NCBI GenBank assembly: GCA_030706605.1
Contig: JAUZOE010000005.1
Location: forward strand, 141,424-205,423
Length of the DNA: 64,000 nt
Direction of reading: 5' to 3'
DNA from: Bacteroidota bacterium
GTDB taxonomy: Bacteria > Bacteroidota > Bacteroidia > Chitinophagales > Chitinophagaceae
The translations under genes and the position numbers were made by a program. The stretch's first letter is position 1. Every line of letters begins with the position of its first letter. Shown here piece after piece: positions 37,734-45,276 of the stretch. The notes below the pieces were generated by a model. It was not told where the DNA came from, did no database searches, and saw only the letters and a program-made list of their open reading frames with translations.

Positions 37734-37819
37734 CAAAATTATATGAATGAGTGTGGGCCTGCAATTCAGCTATGCAAAGCAAAGGAGTATGTCTGCAACG
37801 GGATGATTTTCGTCTGCGA
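37734..37819 (-). promoter_or_regulatory. Promoter and triple LytTR-type repeat upstream of the barrel gene
   Basis: On the minus strand ATTG (-33, near 37765) and TAATTTTG (-7, 37741 to 37734) form a good promoter with a 20-nt spacer. Immediately upstream lie three 8-bp repeats at exactly 21-bp period, given on the plus strand: CTATGCAA (37770), GTCTGCAA (37791), GTCTGCGA (37812). LytTR-family regulators typically bind pairs of direct repeats about 21 bp apart. Confidence 0.65.
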
Positions 37820-37832
37820 AATTATGGAAGGA

Positions 37833-38528
37833 TTATGCCCTGCTGTTAATGAGCTGAAGGAAAGCTTCTTTGTAGGTGTCTGAAACAGGAATTAATTGAT
37901 CGGCAATTTTTATCCTGCTGCGCTCGATAGATTCTATTTTGTTAATAGCAACCATATACGATTTGTGCACCCTGCAAACCAGGTGCGCAGGTATCAACTG
38001 TTCCATCTCATTAAAGCTCTGTAAAGTCATGATTTTTTTGTTTACGCAATGAATGCGCAGGTAATCTCTCATGCCCTCTATGTAAAGGATATCATTGATC
38101 ATGATTTTTTCAAGGCGGTTTTCGGTTTTTACAAAAATAAAATCCAGTTGTTTACCAGCCATGCGTTGGCTTAAGTTCTCCTGGGCTTTATTTACAGCTT
38201 GTAAAAAACGATTAAACGTAAATGGTTTTAAAAGATAATCAGTTATCTTCAGTTCATATCCTTTTAAGGCATATTCCTGGTAGGCAGTTGTAATGATAAC
38301 CTGGCTGGTTATTTTTGAACTTTCCAATAATTCTATTCCGGATAATTCATCCATATTGATATCCAGGAAAAGTAAATCTACTTTGTTGTTATTTAAATAG
38401 GTAAGCCCGGTAAGGGCATTATCAAACGTGGCGCTCAAATTCAAAAAAGGAACTTTATTTACAAAGTCCCTGATTTTTTCCAACGCCAGGGGCTCGTCTT
38501 CTATGATGATGCAGGTATATTTATCCAT
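37833..38528 (-). CDS. LytTR response regulator
   Basis: A 231-residue transcription factor. The receiver domain (about 1-120) has acidic pocket residues Glu10/Asp11 and phospho-acceptor Asp56 in DLLFLDINMD. The C-terminal LytTR DNA-binding domain (about 135-230) has MINDILYIEGMRDYLRIHCVNKKIMTLQSFNEME and LVCRVHKSYMVAINKIE. It overlaps the upstream kinase gene by 8 bp. It probably binds the 21-bp-period repeats before its own operon and the barrel gene. Confidence 0.95.
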   Translation of the reverse strand: MDKYTCIIIEDEPLALEKIRDFVNKVPFLNLSATFDNALTGLTYLNNNKVDLLFLDINMDELSGIELLESSKITSQVIITTAYQEYALKGYELKITDYLLKPFTFNRFLQAVNKAQENLSQRMAGKQLDFIFVKTENRLEKIMINDILYIEGMRDYLRIHCVNKKIMTLQSFNEMEQLIPAHLVCRVHKSYMVAINKIESIERSRIKIADQLIPVSDTYKEAFLQLINSRA

Positions 38529-39576
38529 TGATAATCGTTAAGTTTACGCTGTACAGGTCATCTGTTTTATTTACTTCCAAAATATGTTTTTCCGAGTAAA
38601 TAAGGTTTAGCCGTTTTTGAATAAGTTCATTACCCAAGCCACTATCGGGTTGCCGGGCCGATGGTTTTGAATCAAATTTATTTTCACACCTGAATTCTAT
38701 TTTCTGTGACTTTATACAAATATCAATAGAAATGGCGTTTTCAAGCTTTTTATTATTGGTATGTTTAAAGGCATTTTCAATAAACGGAATAAATATCATT
38801 GGCGCAATTTGCTTACTGCCTACATTCCCGGTTATGGTAAAGTGCACATAATCCCTGTTTGCCGTTCTTATTTTTTGCAGCGCTATATATTTTTCTATGT
38901 ATTCAATTTCTTTGGAAAGGAGAATTTGAGTGGGCTTTGTTTCGTACAGCATAAACCGCATGATGTCCGACAATTTATTCAAATACTCAGATGCGGCCAC
39001 CGAATCTTTTAAAATTAACGCATCAATATTATTGATGGTGTTGAATAAAAGATGAGGGTCAAGCTGCGATTTTATCAACGCCATTTCCATTTCATAGGTT
39101 TTCTCTTTTAAAGCTTCTTTCAATTTTATTTCATTAAACCAGGTGATAAAGCCTCTGATAACTAATGCTACTATGCCACATACAATTCCAATAGAGGTCA
39201 TCACCATGATCACCCTCGCAGCGGTAGACCGCCCGTTTTTGCCGCCCTGGTCCATGTCTATGATACGACCCGATTCTATTAAATACCGTATCAAAACATA
39301 CCCAACCACGGCTGCTCCTACTGAAATGACCAGGCCATGAAGTATCGAAAGCGGAATCTTTTTATGTTGCAGATACTTTGGAAACAACAGGAAATAATAT
39401 AAAAAATAGGAAATACATGAAGGAATAAACGCAAAAACCAATAAGCTTTTAAGTGCGTTCATCACCAGGAATGTACTGTGATTGCTTCGATAGTATAACG
39501 CCAGGGCAATGAATACCAATAGGAAATAACAGGCCCAAAAACCAATGTGTATTAAAACTACGAATGACTTTTTCAT
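38521..39576 (-). CDS. LytS-like sensor histidine kinase
   Basis: A 351-residue membrane histidine kinase with four transmembrane helices (about 8-29, 40-64, 78-97, 120-142) and a His_kinase domain with the phospho-acceptor His175 in IKSQLDPHLLFNTINN. An HATPase_c end follows (IAPMIFIPFIENAFKHTNN then GLGNELIQKRL). No extra sensory domain is visible, so the membrane part probably senses. It is translated just before the LytTR regulator, with overlapping ends. Confidence 0.94.
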   Translation of the reverse strand: MKKSFVVLIHIGFWACYFLLVFIALALYYRSNHSTFLVMNALKSLLVFAFIPSCISYFLYYFLLFPKYLQHKKIPLSILHGLVISVGAAVVGYVLIRYLIESGRIIDMDQGGKNGRSTAARVIMVMTSIGIVCGIVALVIRGFITWFNEIKLKEALKEKTYEMEMALIKSQLDPHLLFNTINNIDALILKDSVAASEYLNKLSDIMRFMLYETKPTQILLSKEIEYIEKYIALQKIRTANRDYVHFTITGNVGSKQIAPMIFIPFIENAFKHTNNKKLENAISIDICIKSQKIEFRCENKFDSKPSARQPDSGLGNELIQKRLNLIYSEKHILEVNKTDDLYSVNLTIING

Positions 39577-39604
39577 GATTTAAAATTAATTACTAAAAAG
39601 TGAT

Positions 39605-39669
39605 CAAACGTCACTCATTTAGTCGGCTTTGAAGTAAATGTTATGCAAACCGGGCATATTTGTCTGCAA
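39605..39669 (-). promoter_or_regulatory. Candidate promoter and LytTR-type direct repeat of the kinase-regulator operon
   Basis: On the minus strand GACGTTTG (39612 to 39605) is a 7-of-8 -7 match. Given on the plus strand, TTATGCAA (39641) and GTCTGCAA (39662) lie 21 bp apart. The first site begins 29 bp from the -7 box, the same distance as at the barrel promoter. This implies autoregulation by the LytTR protein. Confidence 0.6.
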
Positions 39670-39774
39670 AAGGAAAAATTTTGACAAACGGGAGGTAATT
39701 CCATAATTTCTTAATAGTGCTATATCACTCCATGTTTGTCCTATCCTGGAGATGGTATCAGAAAAGATTTTTCC

Positions 39775-39831
39775 CAGGCCGTGCCCTGCAACCTCACGGA
39801 GCCAGGAATACAGACACGGGAGGGGAATAAC
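39775..39831. repeat. 57-bp dispersed repeat, copy A
   Basis: Contains GCCCTGCA, ACGGAGCCAGGA and GGGAGGGGA in the same order and spacing as copy B at 40354-40410 (about three quarters of the positions agree). It also shares the start CAGGCCGTG with the 80-bp repeats at 40227 and 43272. Confidence 0.6.
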
Positions 39832-40226
39832 GCTTTTTTTATGAGGCCAAAGAAGGAACTCTCTAATAATCCTTGTTTGCAATGAGGAACAGAAGAGTGA
39901 TATGTGAAATAAAAGATTGCTTCATCGTGCCTCCTCGCAAAGACGAGCGCTGTAGAGATTTGCTATTCATTGAAGCCTTCGGTGGGCGATGGCCGGACAA
40001 ACGCGCGGAGCGATTGGGTTGTCCTTGAACTTTTTGGTTACTTTTTCTTTCAAGTCCACAGCAGCAGCAACTCCAAACCAGTTAAAGTAACTATTTTTAA
40101 ATAATTGATTTTGAATCAGTTAAAATTTGTTACTTAAGAGAGAAAAAGTGACAAGCAATTCATCTGTACAGACAACTATTTTTTATGTCGGCAAAAATTC
40201 CACCACAAAAAAAAAGGTTGCCGGAT

Positions 40227-40306
40227 TTTCCCCAGGCCGTGTTTTCTACTCCAGAGCTTGAAGCCAGGCAGGACCGATAAATCTAAAAGAGTAATAAAAA
40301 TGATTA
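40227..40306. repeat. 80-bp dispersed repeat, copy C
   Basis: Nearly the same sequence recurs at 43272-43355: TTTCCCC, GGCCGTGTTTTCTACTCCA, TTGAAGCCAGGCAG and ATCTAAAAGAGTAATAAAAA are identical or nearly so in both. The downstream copy lies just after the gene ending at 43260. The repeats are too short to encode proteins. Confidence 0.75.
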
Positions 40307-40353
40307 GCTTAGGCTGTAAGGTATATATTTGATAATCGGATTGAGAGTCTATG

Positions 40354-40410
40354 CAGCCGTGTCCTGCAGCCGCGCGGAGCCAGGAGAAGAGAAACGGCAG
40401 GGGAGAAATC
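40354..40410. repeat. 57-bp dispersed repeat, copy B
   Basis: Second copy of the repeat at 39775-39831: GTCCTGCA, GCGGAGCCAGGAGAAG and GGCAGGGGAGAA follow the same order. It lies 84 bp upstream (on the plus strand) of the end of the winged-helix gene. Confidence 0.6.
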
Positions 40411-40494
40411 TAAATCAGGCAACGTATTACAATTGACAAAGTATTAATCATACAACCTGATTTATTTTACGCTTTGCATGATTTTAATTGGTAA

Positions 40495-41352
40495 CTACTC
40501 AATAATAAATTTGTAACCCTTGCCATGTACGTTAATAAATTTAATGGAATTATCGTCACTTAATTTCTTACGCAATTTAGACACCAATACATCTACATTT
40601 CTACTGATCACAACTATACCTTCATCTCCCCAAATTTCTTTCATCAGTTTTTCCCTTTCAACGATTTGATTTATATTTTCCGCAAATATTTTTAGTGCTT
40701 TTGTTTCTTTTTCTGAAAGCGTAATATTGTTATTCTCACTTTTAAGAGCATTAGTATCTGTATAAAATCTAAAGCTTCCTAATTGTATGTAATCATCATT
40801 GTCGATAATTGATTCTTCGGTTGCTTTTTTACGAAACTTATCCTTTACATAAAAACCAATAAAACCTAAAGGAATAATCAACAGCAACAACAAAAAGTAA
40901 TTAAACTTATTTTTCTTCAAAAATTCAATTTCAACAACATAACAACCAAGCTCCAGCGTACGACCTCTGCAAGGTGTTAAATCGCCTGCCTGTCTATTTA
41001 TTTCGAATGCAAAGACAGTTTCATTTTGTTTGCAATTCCTCAAATTCACTATATAATCTTTTGCCAAAGCGTTTTTTTGAAATTCCCGTTCCACTATATT
41101 GATTAGTGAATCTGAAATAAAACTAAAGTTGTTTTGAAAGAAGATCTGGTAGGTATTTTCATTTACTTTTTTAACCGGCAGCACTCTGGATGTAGCATCT
41201 TTAGCGGAAAGCAATAGCTGATGGCCTATATCACGTAATACAACTTCTACATGCTTCTCAGGAATTTCATTTTTTGTATTGTTAAATGCAACAGCAGCAA
41301 TCAAAATACCAACTATTATAATTGAAGATCCGAACAGAATGAATGGCTTCAT
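40495..41352 (-). CDS. Membrane-anchored OmpR-type winged-helix regulator
   Basis: A 285-residue one-component regulator. An N-terminal helix (about 4-23), a periplasmic domain (about 25-148), a second helix (151-168) and a cytoplasmic OmpR/PhoB-type winged helix (about 190-284) are seen: ITLSEKETKALKIFAENINQIVEREKLM, SRNVDVLVSKLRKKLSDD, VHGKGYKFIIE. The periplasmic part has Cys107, Cys128 and Cys137, which could form a disulfide. This is ToxR/CadC-like logic with the DNA-binding domain at the C-terminus. Tandem TTTTACA boxes upstream fit its DNA-binding type. The ligand is unknown. Confidence 0.88.
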   Translation of the reverse strand: MKPFILFGSSIIIVGILIAAVAFNNTKNEIPEKHVEVVLRDIGHQLLLSAKDATSRVLPVKKVNENTYQIFFQNNFSFISDSLINIVEREFQKNALAKDYIVNLRNCKQNETVFAFEINRQAGDLTPCRGRTLELGCYVVEIEFLKKNKFNYFLLLLLIIPLGFIGFYVKDKFRKKATEESIIDNDDYIQLGSFRFYTDTNALKSENNNITLSEKETKALKIFAENINQIVEREKLMKEIWGDEGIVVISRNVDVLVSKLRKKLSDDNSIKFINVHGKGYKFIIE

Positions 41353-41390
41353 GTGTGCAAAATAATTGATTAAACTTCAGTTTTCAGTGG

Positions 41391-41429
41391 TTTTACAAAC
41401 GTTTTACATATCCTTTACAAGTTTTTACT
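41391..41429. promoter_or_regulatory. Tandem 11-bp-period operator between the membrane regulator and Asp-box gene
   Basis: TTTTACA (41391), TTTTACA (41402), CTTTACA (41413) and TTTTACT (41423) are direct repeats with 11, 11 and 10 bp between starts. PhoB/PhoP-type winged-helix regulators bind such heptamer repeats. The array lies 39 bp upstream of the regulator's ATG and 70 bp before the Asp-box gene, so it could control both. Confidence 0.65.
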
Positions 41430-41498
41430 ATAAAAAAGCTTCCCGATAATTGACGCCCGATATCTTTACCTTATCTTTTCACCCAATCAATTAAAGTA

Positions 41499-42539
41499 AT
41501 GAAGATCATCTATAACCTTGCTTTTTTGCTCCTTTTCACGGTTTCCTCATCTTCTCTTCTCCCGGGTAGCCATCCCGACCCAAAAACAGAAAAGGCTGGA
41601 ACTGCAAAGATCGTTTTTAAATCTACAGATGGCGGACAAAACTGGCAGGACATCAGCAAAGGGTTGCCAGAAAATTTTCGGGTGGATAGTATCCGGGGAA
41701 ATAGCTTTTTTACAAATGACAAAGGGCTGTTTTTAAGGGTCGAAAACGGACTCTATCACAATAAACCAAATGCAGCCTCTCCATTTTGGACCAAAGAGAT
41801 TTCCCCTGACGAACACAGCAACATTGTACCCGGTAAGTCCGGTATATTTTACTGGGGTGTAAATCTGAAAACAACAAACGGAACGAGTGTATGGTCGCCG
41901 ATGTTCGAAAATTACCTGGAGCCACGATTACGCAGCGTTTTTGAAACTGCTGGAGGCTCCATTTTTATCTGCATCGACGGAGGTATGTATAGATCCACCG
42001 ACATTGGAAAAACCTGGAAAAATGTTTATGCCGGAGGCCTGTTAGGAAATTTGGCAGAATCGAATGGCGTACTGCTGACAGTCAGTATGAGAAGGATAAT
42101 AAGATCGACCGATAATGGCGAAAACTGGATGCCGGTGATCAGTGAAGATAGTGTGGCCTGGGATGTAAAACCAATCAAAGGTGGATTCGCCGCAATAACT
42201 TCCCGTTCAGAGTCAGGTACCAGGAGGTTGAGTACATCCTACGACGGCGGTAAAACCTGGCAGTCCATTCATTCACGCCTCCAAGATAAAGTGGTTATTG
42301 ATTCAATAGGGCGGACCTGGAATGATCGCATTAATGATCGCCTTCGTGCGCAAACCTTCGGGACTTCAATCGTCAAGGTTGGTGAGAACTTCTTTTGTAC
42401 TCATCCTCACGGCATTTTCAAATCATCAGACAAAGGAAAAACATGGGAATTATTACTTCCATCTTTAGACGATAAGGGTTTCAATTTATTTGTTTCGGGC
42501 AACGTGATTTATGCCATTCGCAGTAAGGGTGGATGTTGA
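41499..42539 (+). CDS. Exported Asp-box (BNR) beta-propeller protein
   Basis: A 346-residue exported protein (signal about 1-22) with five Asp-box motifs, SxDxGxxW: STDGGQNW, STDIGKTW, STDNGENW, SYDGGKTW and SSDKGKTW, spread along the chain as in sialidase-like and photosystem-assembly-type propellers. No sialidase arginine triad is evident, so enzymatic activity is doubtful; a binding role is possible. It is divergent from the membrane winged-helix regulator, with a direct-repeat operator between them, and the 42688 gene follows. Confidence 0.82.
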   Translation: MKIIYNLAFLLLFTVSSSSLLPGSHPDPKTEKAGTAKIVFKSTDGGQNWQDISKGLPENFRVDSIRGNSFFTNDKGLFLRVENGLYHNKPNAASPFWTKEISPDEHSNIVPGKSGIFYWGVNLKTTNGTSVWSPMFENYLEPRLRSVFETAGGSIFICIDGGMYRSTDIGKTWKNVYAGGLLGNLAESNGVLLTVSMRRIIRSTDNGENWMPVISEDSVAWDVKPIKGGFAAITSRSESGTRRLSTSYDGGKTWQSIHSRLQDKVVIDSIGRTWNDRINDRLRAQTFGTSIVKVGENFFCTHPHGIFKSSDKGKTWELLLPSLDDKGFNLFVSGNVIYAIRSKGGC

Positions 42540-42687
42540 AAATTAAGGCTAACTTTCAACCGATGTTAGCGAATGTTTCTTGTGCTACGAACCAAGGCGA
42601 GCAGGATATGAAACCATCATGATTTTGCCGAAATCCGCAGGGTAAATTATGATCGCTTCATCACCATTAAAAGCAAAAAATAAAAAA

Positions 42688-43260
42688 ATGAAAAATAAAA
42701 AAACCGTTTTGTACGGCGTGATTATTCTGTTAACAGGAGTAATTTATTTTGCCGTACAGGCTCAACAAAAAAATGGCACTCATCGCGCTAACTTTTCTGG
42801 CGAATGGAAATCCGGAGAGTCGATAAGTATGGGCGGAAATATTGTTTGCTGCTATAACCCGGGGGACCGTATGCTAGCAAAAACAATGAAAATAGCAGAG
42901 CAGGCAAATTTTCTAACCATAGAGGTATCAAGCTCGTTTCCTGGCACAGCGCCGGTTACAAGCCAGGAGAAACTGACCTTCGACGGTAAAGAAAGCCAAA
43001 TTAATCATGGCCCGGAAAGAGGGAAAAAGTTTACCGTAAAGTGGTCAGATGATGGACAAACTATGACTGTAAACTCAATTGTACACCTGATGGTTGCCAC
43101 TCCTTATAATGTAAATGTTCTGGAACAAATGGTTGTTTACGTAACAGAGGTTTGGAAGTTGAGCAATGATGGCAAGTCTATTTCTGTTCAGGCCAATGCA
43201 AAATCAAACTCGTTCGACGACGGGCGTTCCTGGACGACCGTATTCGATAAAGCCAATTAG
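42688..43260 (+). CDS. Exported protein of unknown function
   Basis: About 190 residues, starting at MKNKKTVLYGVIILL (42688), with a signal peptide ending near VQAQ. The mature part has a beta-rich look: ANFSGEWKSGESISMGGNIVCCYNPGD and repeated VTxEVWKLSxDGKSIS-type strands, suggesting a lipocalin-like or small beta-barrel fold. I do not recognise a family. It follows the Asp-box gene on the same strand and may be under the same control. The first ATG at 42649 adds 13 non-hydrophobic residues and is less likely. Confidence 0.65.
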   Translation: MKNKKTVLYGVIILLTGVIYFAVQAQQKNGTHRANFSGEWKSGESISMGGNIVCCYNPGDRMLAKTMKIAEQANFLTIEVSSSFPGTAPVTSQEKLTFDGKESQINHGPERGKKFTVKWSDDGQTMTVNSIVHLMVATPYNVNVLEQMVVYVTEVWKLSNDGKSISVQANAKSNSFDDGRSWTTVFDKAN

Positions 43261-43271
43261 TATTTAAAGAC

Positions 43272-43355
43272 TTTCCCCGGCCGTGTTTTCTACTCCATGG
43301 TTTGAAGCCAGGCAGAACACGCCCGATGAATCTAAAAGAGTAATAAAAATGATTA
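43272..43355. repeat. 80-bp dispersed repeat, copy D
   Basis: Counterpart of the copy at 40227-40306; shares the GGCCGTGTTTTCTACTCCA core and the TCTAAAAGAGTAATAAAAAT tail, with small differences and a few extra bases in the middle. It starts 12 bp after the end of the gene at 42688-43260. Confidence 0.75.
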
Positions 43356-43393
43356 TCCTGCTTTTCACAGGCCAACCCCGGCAGCCTCATTCG

Positions 43394-45043
43394 CTATGGC
43401 AGGGCCTGCTTAAATTGCTTCACATCACCATAAATAGTCATCCGGGGATGAATGAGCACCGCACGAAATTCATAGGATTCATTTTTCTTTAAATCTTTTA
43501 ATTCCATGGAAAAAGGCCCTTCTTTCGTCAGGGTAACCAAAGGAGTCCTGCTCCATTCCTTACTGTACAGGTTTTCTACAAAACCCGCAAAGGGGCGGTA
43601 TTCAAAGCCTGCCATCAGTTTTTCAGCGTCTCCTTTTTTGGCCAGATATCCTTTTAGTGTTACTGTATTCCCGGACACTGCGGCTTCGAGCGTTTCAACA
43701 ACAGGCGGGCCAAGGGCGGGAACCACATTTTCAAGTTTTACTGTAATCGGATCGGGCCATTTATTGTTATTATAAATACGTTGCGCACGGACTATTGAAA
43801 TATGAAGACCATCTTCCTGCTGGCTAAATCTTGAGTGAACATCTTTTGAATTTTCATATTCACTCACAAGGTCATTTTGTCCTAATACACTTATTTTAGT
43901 TTCGGGAGTTGCTTTTACTGAACCCAAAACAAATTCTTTGCGGTCGCCCCTTTTCCAGTCGGGAATGCCTGTAATGACCACATAAACTGTTTTACGGTCT
44001 TTCGAAGCGGTAAACCAAATATTCTTTTCGTGGGTAATGATCCAGGGACGCACTTTCTCAATCGCTTCATGGTTAATAAAGTGCCAGGCAGCCATCTCCC
44101 TGAGACGGCTTTCCTGAGGATCAGGAATATTTCCATCAGGATGTGGCCCCACATCTAATAACAGGTTCCCCCCTTTGGCCCTGGTCTCAACCAATATTTC
44201 AATTAATCTTCCGGCCGATTTCAAATCATCATTGGTAGGTTTATATTGCCATTGTGTGCCCATGGTGATACATGATTCCCACAAAGTGTTGTTAGCTACG
44301 CCGGGCAGTGTTTGTTCCGGGGTATTTACAGCCCCCCTGGTAATCACCAAATCGGGCTGAAGTTTCCAGGCTTCTTCCCTGCATGCTTCTTCGCGTTCCC
44401 CATCAATGAACAACACATCAATTTTCCCATAATTGGAAAACAATTCATGCGTTTGTCTCCTGACCAGGTCATTATAGGCTTTTTCTGTTTTCGCATCCAA
44501 CTTGATTCCCCCGCGTTGTATGGTAATGTGATGATCGTGCAGAAATTTGAAATCTTCGGGCGAATAATAAAATCCAACTGCCAGCCCGGCTTTTCTTACC
44601 CCTGCAACATATTCTTTAAGGAGATCTTTTCGGTAAGGCGTATTCGTAATTTTTAAATCAGTAGTTTTTGTATCCCACATGCAAAAGCCGGAGTGATGCT
44701 TGGTGGTAAAAACGATGTACTTCATCCCTGCCAGTTTTGCCAGGGTAGCTATCTTGTAGGCATCGAATTTATAGGGATCAAATGTTTTAGGAAGTTCATT
44801 ATAAAACTGGTTCACATAATCTTCTGAAGCACCTACCAGGGAGTGACTGATGACAATGCCAAGCTGGCTATCAAATCCAAGATGGATAAACATTCCGAAT
44901 CCCTTGTCGCGCAACCATTCCTGCCGTTCAGGCTTGTTTTTATTTCCTGCATGCAGATGATCACTTTCTTCTATCTGTGCGAATGAATTGGTGGTACTCA
45001 TAATTATGATGGCAAGTAAAAGGCAGTGTTTTATCAGATTCAT
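43394..45043 (-). CDS. GH29 alpha-L-fucosidase
   Basis: Exported retaining fucosidase (signal about 1-22, start MNLIKHCLLLAIIIM at 45043). The GH29 barrel is clear: WLRDKGFGMFIHLGFDSQ at the N-terminus, AGMKYIVFTTKHHSGFCMWDTK, YYSPEDF and the predicted nucleophile Asp214 in VLFIDGER. A C-terminal beta-domain follows from about residue 330. It is about 550 residues, the usual length for bacterial enzymes. It may release fucose from glycans. The neighbour SGNH hydrolase on the same strand could remove acyl groups, though a terminator separates them. Confidence 0.94.
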   Translation of the reverse strand: MNLIKHCLLLAIIIMSTTNSFAQIEESDHLHAGNKNKPERQEWLRDKGFGMFIHLGFDSQLGIVISHSLVGASEDYVNQFYNELPKTFDPYKFDAYKIATLAKLAGMKYIVFTTKHHSGFCMWDTKTTDLKITNTPYRKDLLKEYVAGVRKAGLAVGFYYSPEDFKFLHDHHITIQRGGIKLDAKTEKAYNDLVRRQTHELFSNYGKIDVLFIDGEREEACREEAWKLQPDLVITRGAVNTPEQTLPGVANNTLWESCITMGTQWQYKPTNDDLKSAGRLIEILVETRAKGGNLLLDVGPHPDGNIPDPQESRLREMAAWHFINHEAIEKVRPWIITHEKNIWFTASKDRKTVYVVITGIPDWKRGDRKEFVLGSVKATPETKISVLGQNDLVSEYENSKDVHSRFSQQEDGLHISIVRAQRIYNNNKWPDPITVKLENVVPALGPPVVETLEAAVSGNTVTLKGYLAKKGDAEKLMAGFEYRPFAGFVENLYSKEWSRTPLVTLTKEGPFSMELKDLKKNESYEFRAVLIHPRMTIYGDVKQFKQALP

Positions 45044-45217
45044 TGTGTTGTTGGTATTAGTTAACAAGTTAATTAATTTTCATTAAGATTCTTGCATAAT
45101 TGCCAGTGAGGTCGAATTGGATTGTAGTGCATATAATCCAGGGATATCAGGTAAGGATGCCTGACAGGAAGGAATAAATAGAATAACGCAACGCCCACAG
45201 GCGTAAGTCGTTGCCAC

Positions 45218-45259
45218 AAAAAAAATCCTAAACAGAAATTTCTGTTTAGGATTTTTTTT
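45218..45259. terminator. Strong bidirectional intrinsic terminator
   Basis: A perfect 21-bp inverted repeat with A-tract on one side and T-tract on the other. The stem core is ATCCTAAACAGAAA with its complement and no loop bases beyond the turn. It lies 17 bp after the stop of the SGNH gene and so ends that minus-strand transcript. It isolates it from the fucosidase gene. Confidence 0.9.
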
Positions 45260-45276
45260 CTTTTCCCGTATCATTT

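Larger units (their letters stand above)
39577..40494. other. Long intergenic region made of dispersed repeats
   Basis: About 900 bp without a credible gene. It holds a LytTR-type site next to the kinase start, then a patchwork: a 57-bp repeat copy (39775-39831), a stretch resembling the 'TTGCGAGGAGGCACGA' type of Bacteroidota intergenic repeat (39914-39945), a GC-richer segment to about 40060, an 80-bp repeat copy (40227-40306) and a second 57-bp copy (40354-40410). The composition is unlike the coding flanks. It could be a decayed mobile region. Confidence 0.6.

Noticed and set aside
37757..37764. GCCTGCAA as an extra LytTR half-site
   Set aside because: It is 13 bp, not 21 bp, from the next repeat and overlaps the -33 element, so it breaks the pattern.
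39619..39882. 87-residue open frame on the minus strand upstream of the LytS-like gene
   Set aside because: It crosses the LytTR-type repeat and the 57-bp repeat copy, has no domain and an unlikely composition. I treat it as chance.
42550..42572. GCTAAC...GTTAGC inverted repeat, considered as an integron-like attachment site
   Set aside because: The core does not match the GTTRRRY form and no cassette structure is visible; a similar short GTTAGCG occurs near 35950 but that is too little.
45083..45274. 63-residue open frame near the strong terminator
   Set aside because: It starts inside the perfect inverted repeat region and has no protein-like features.
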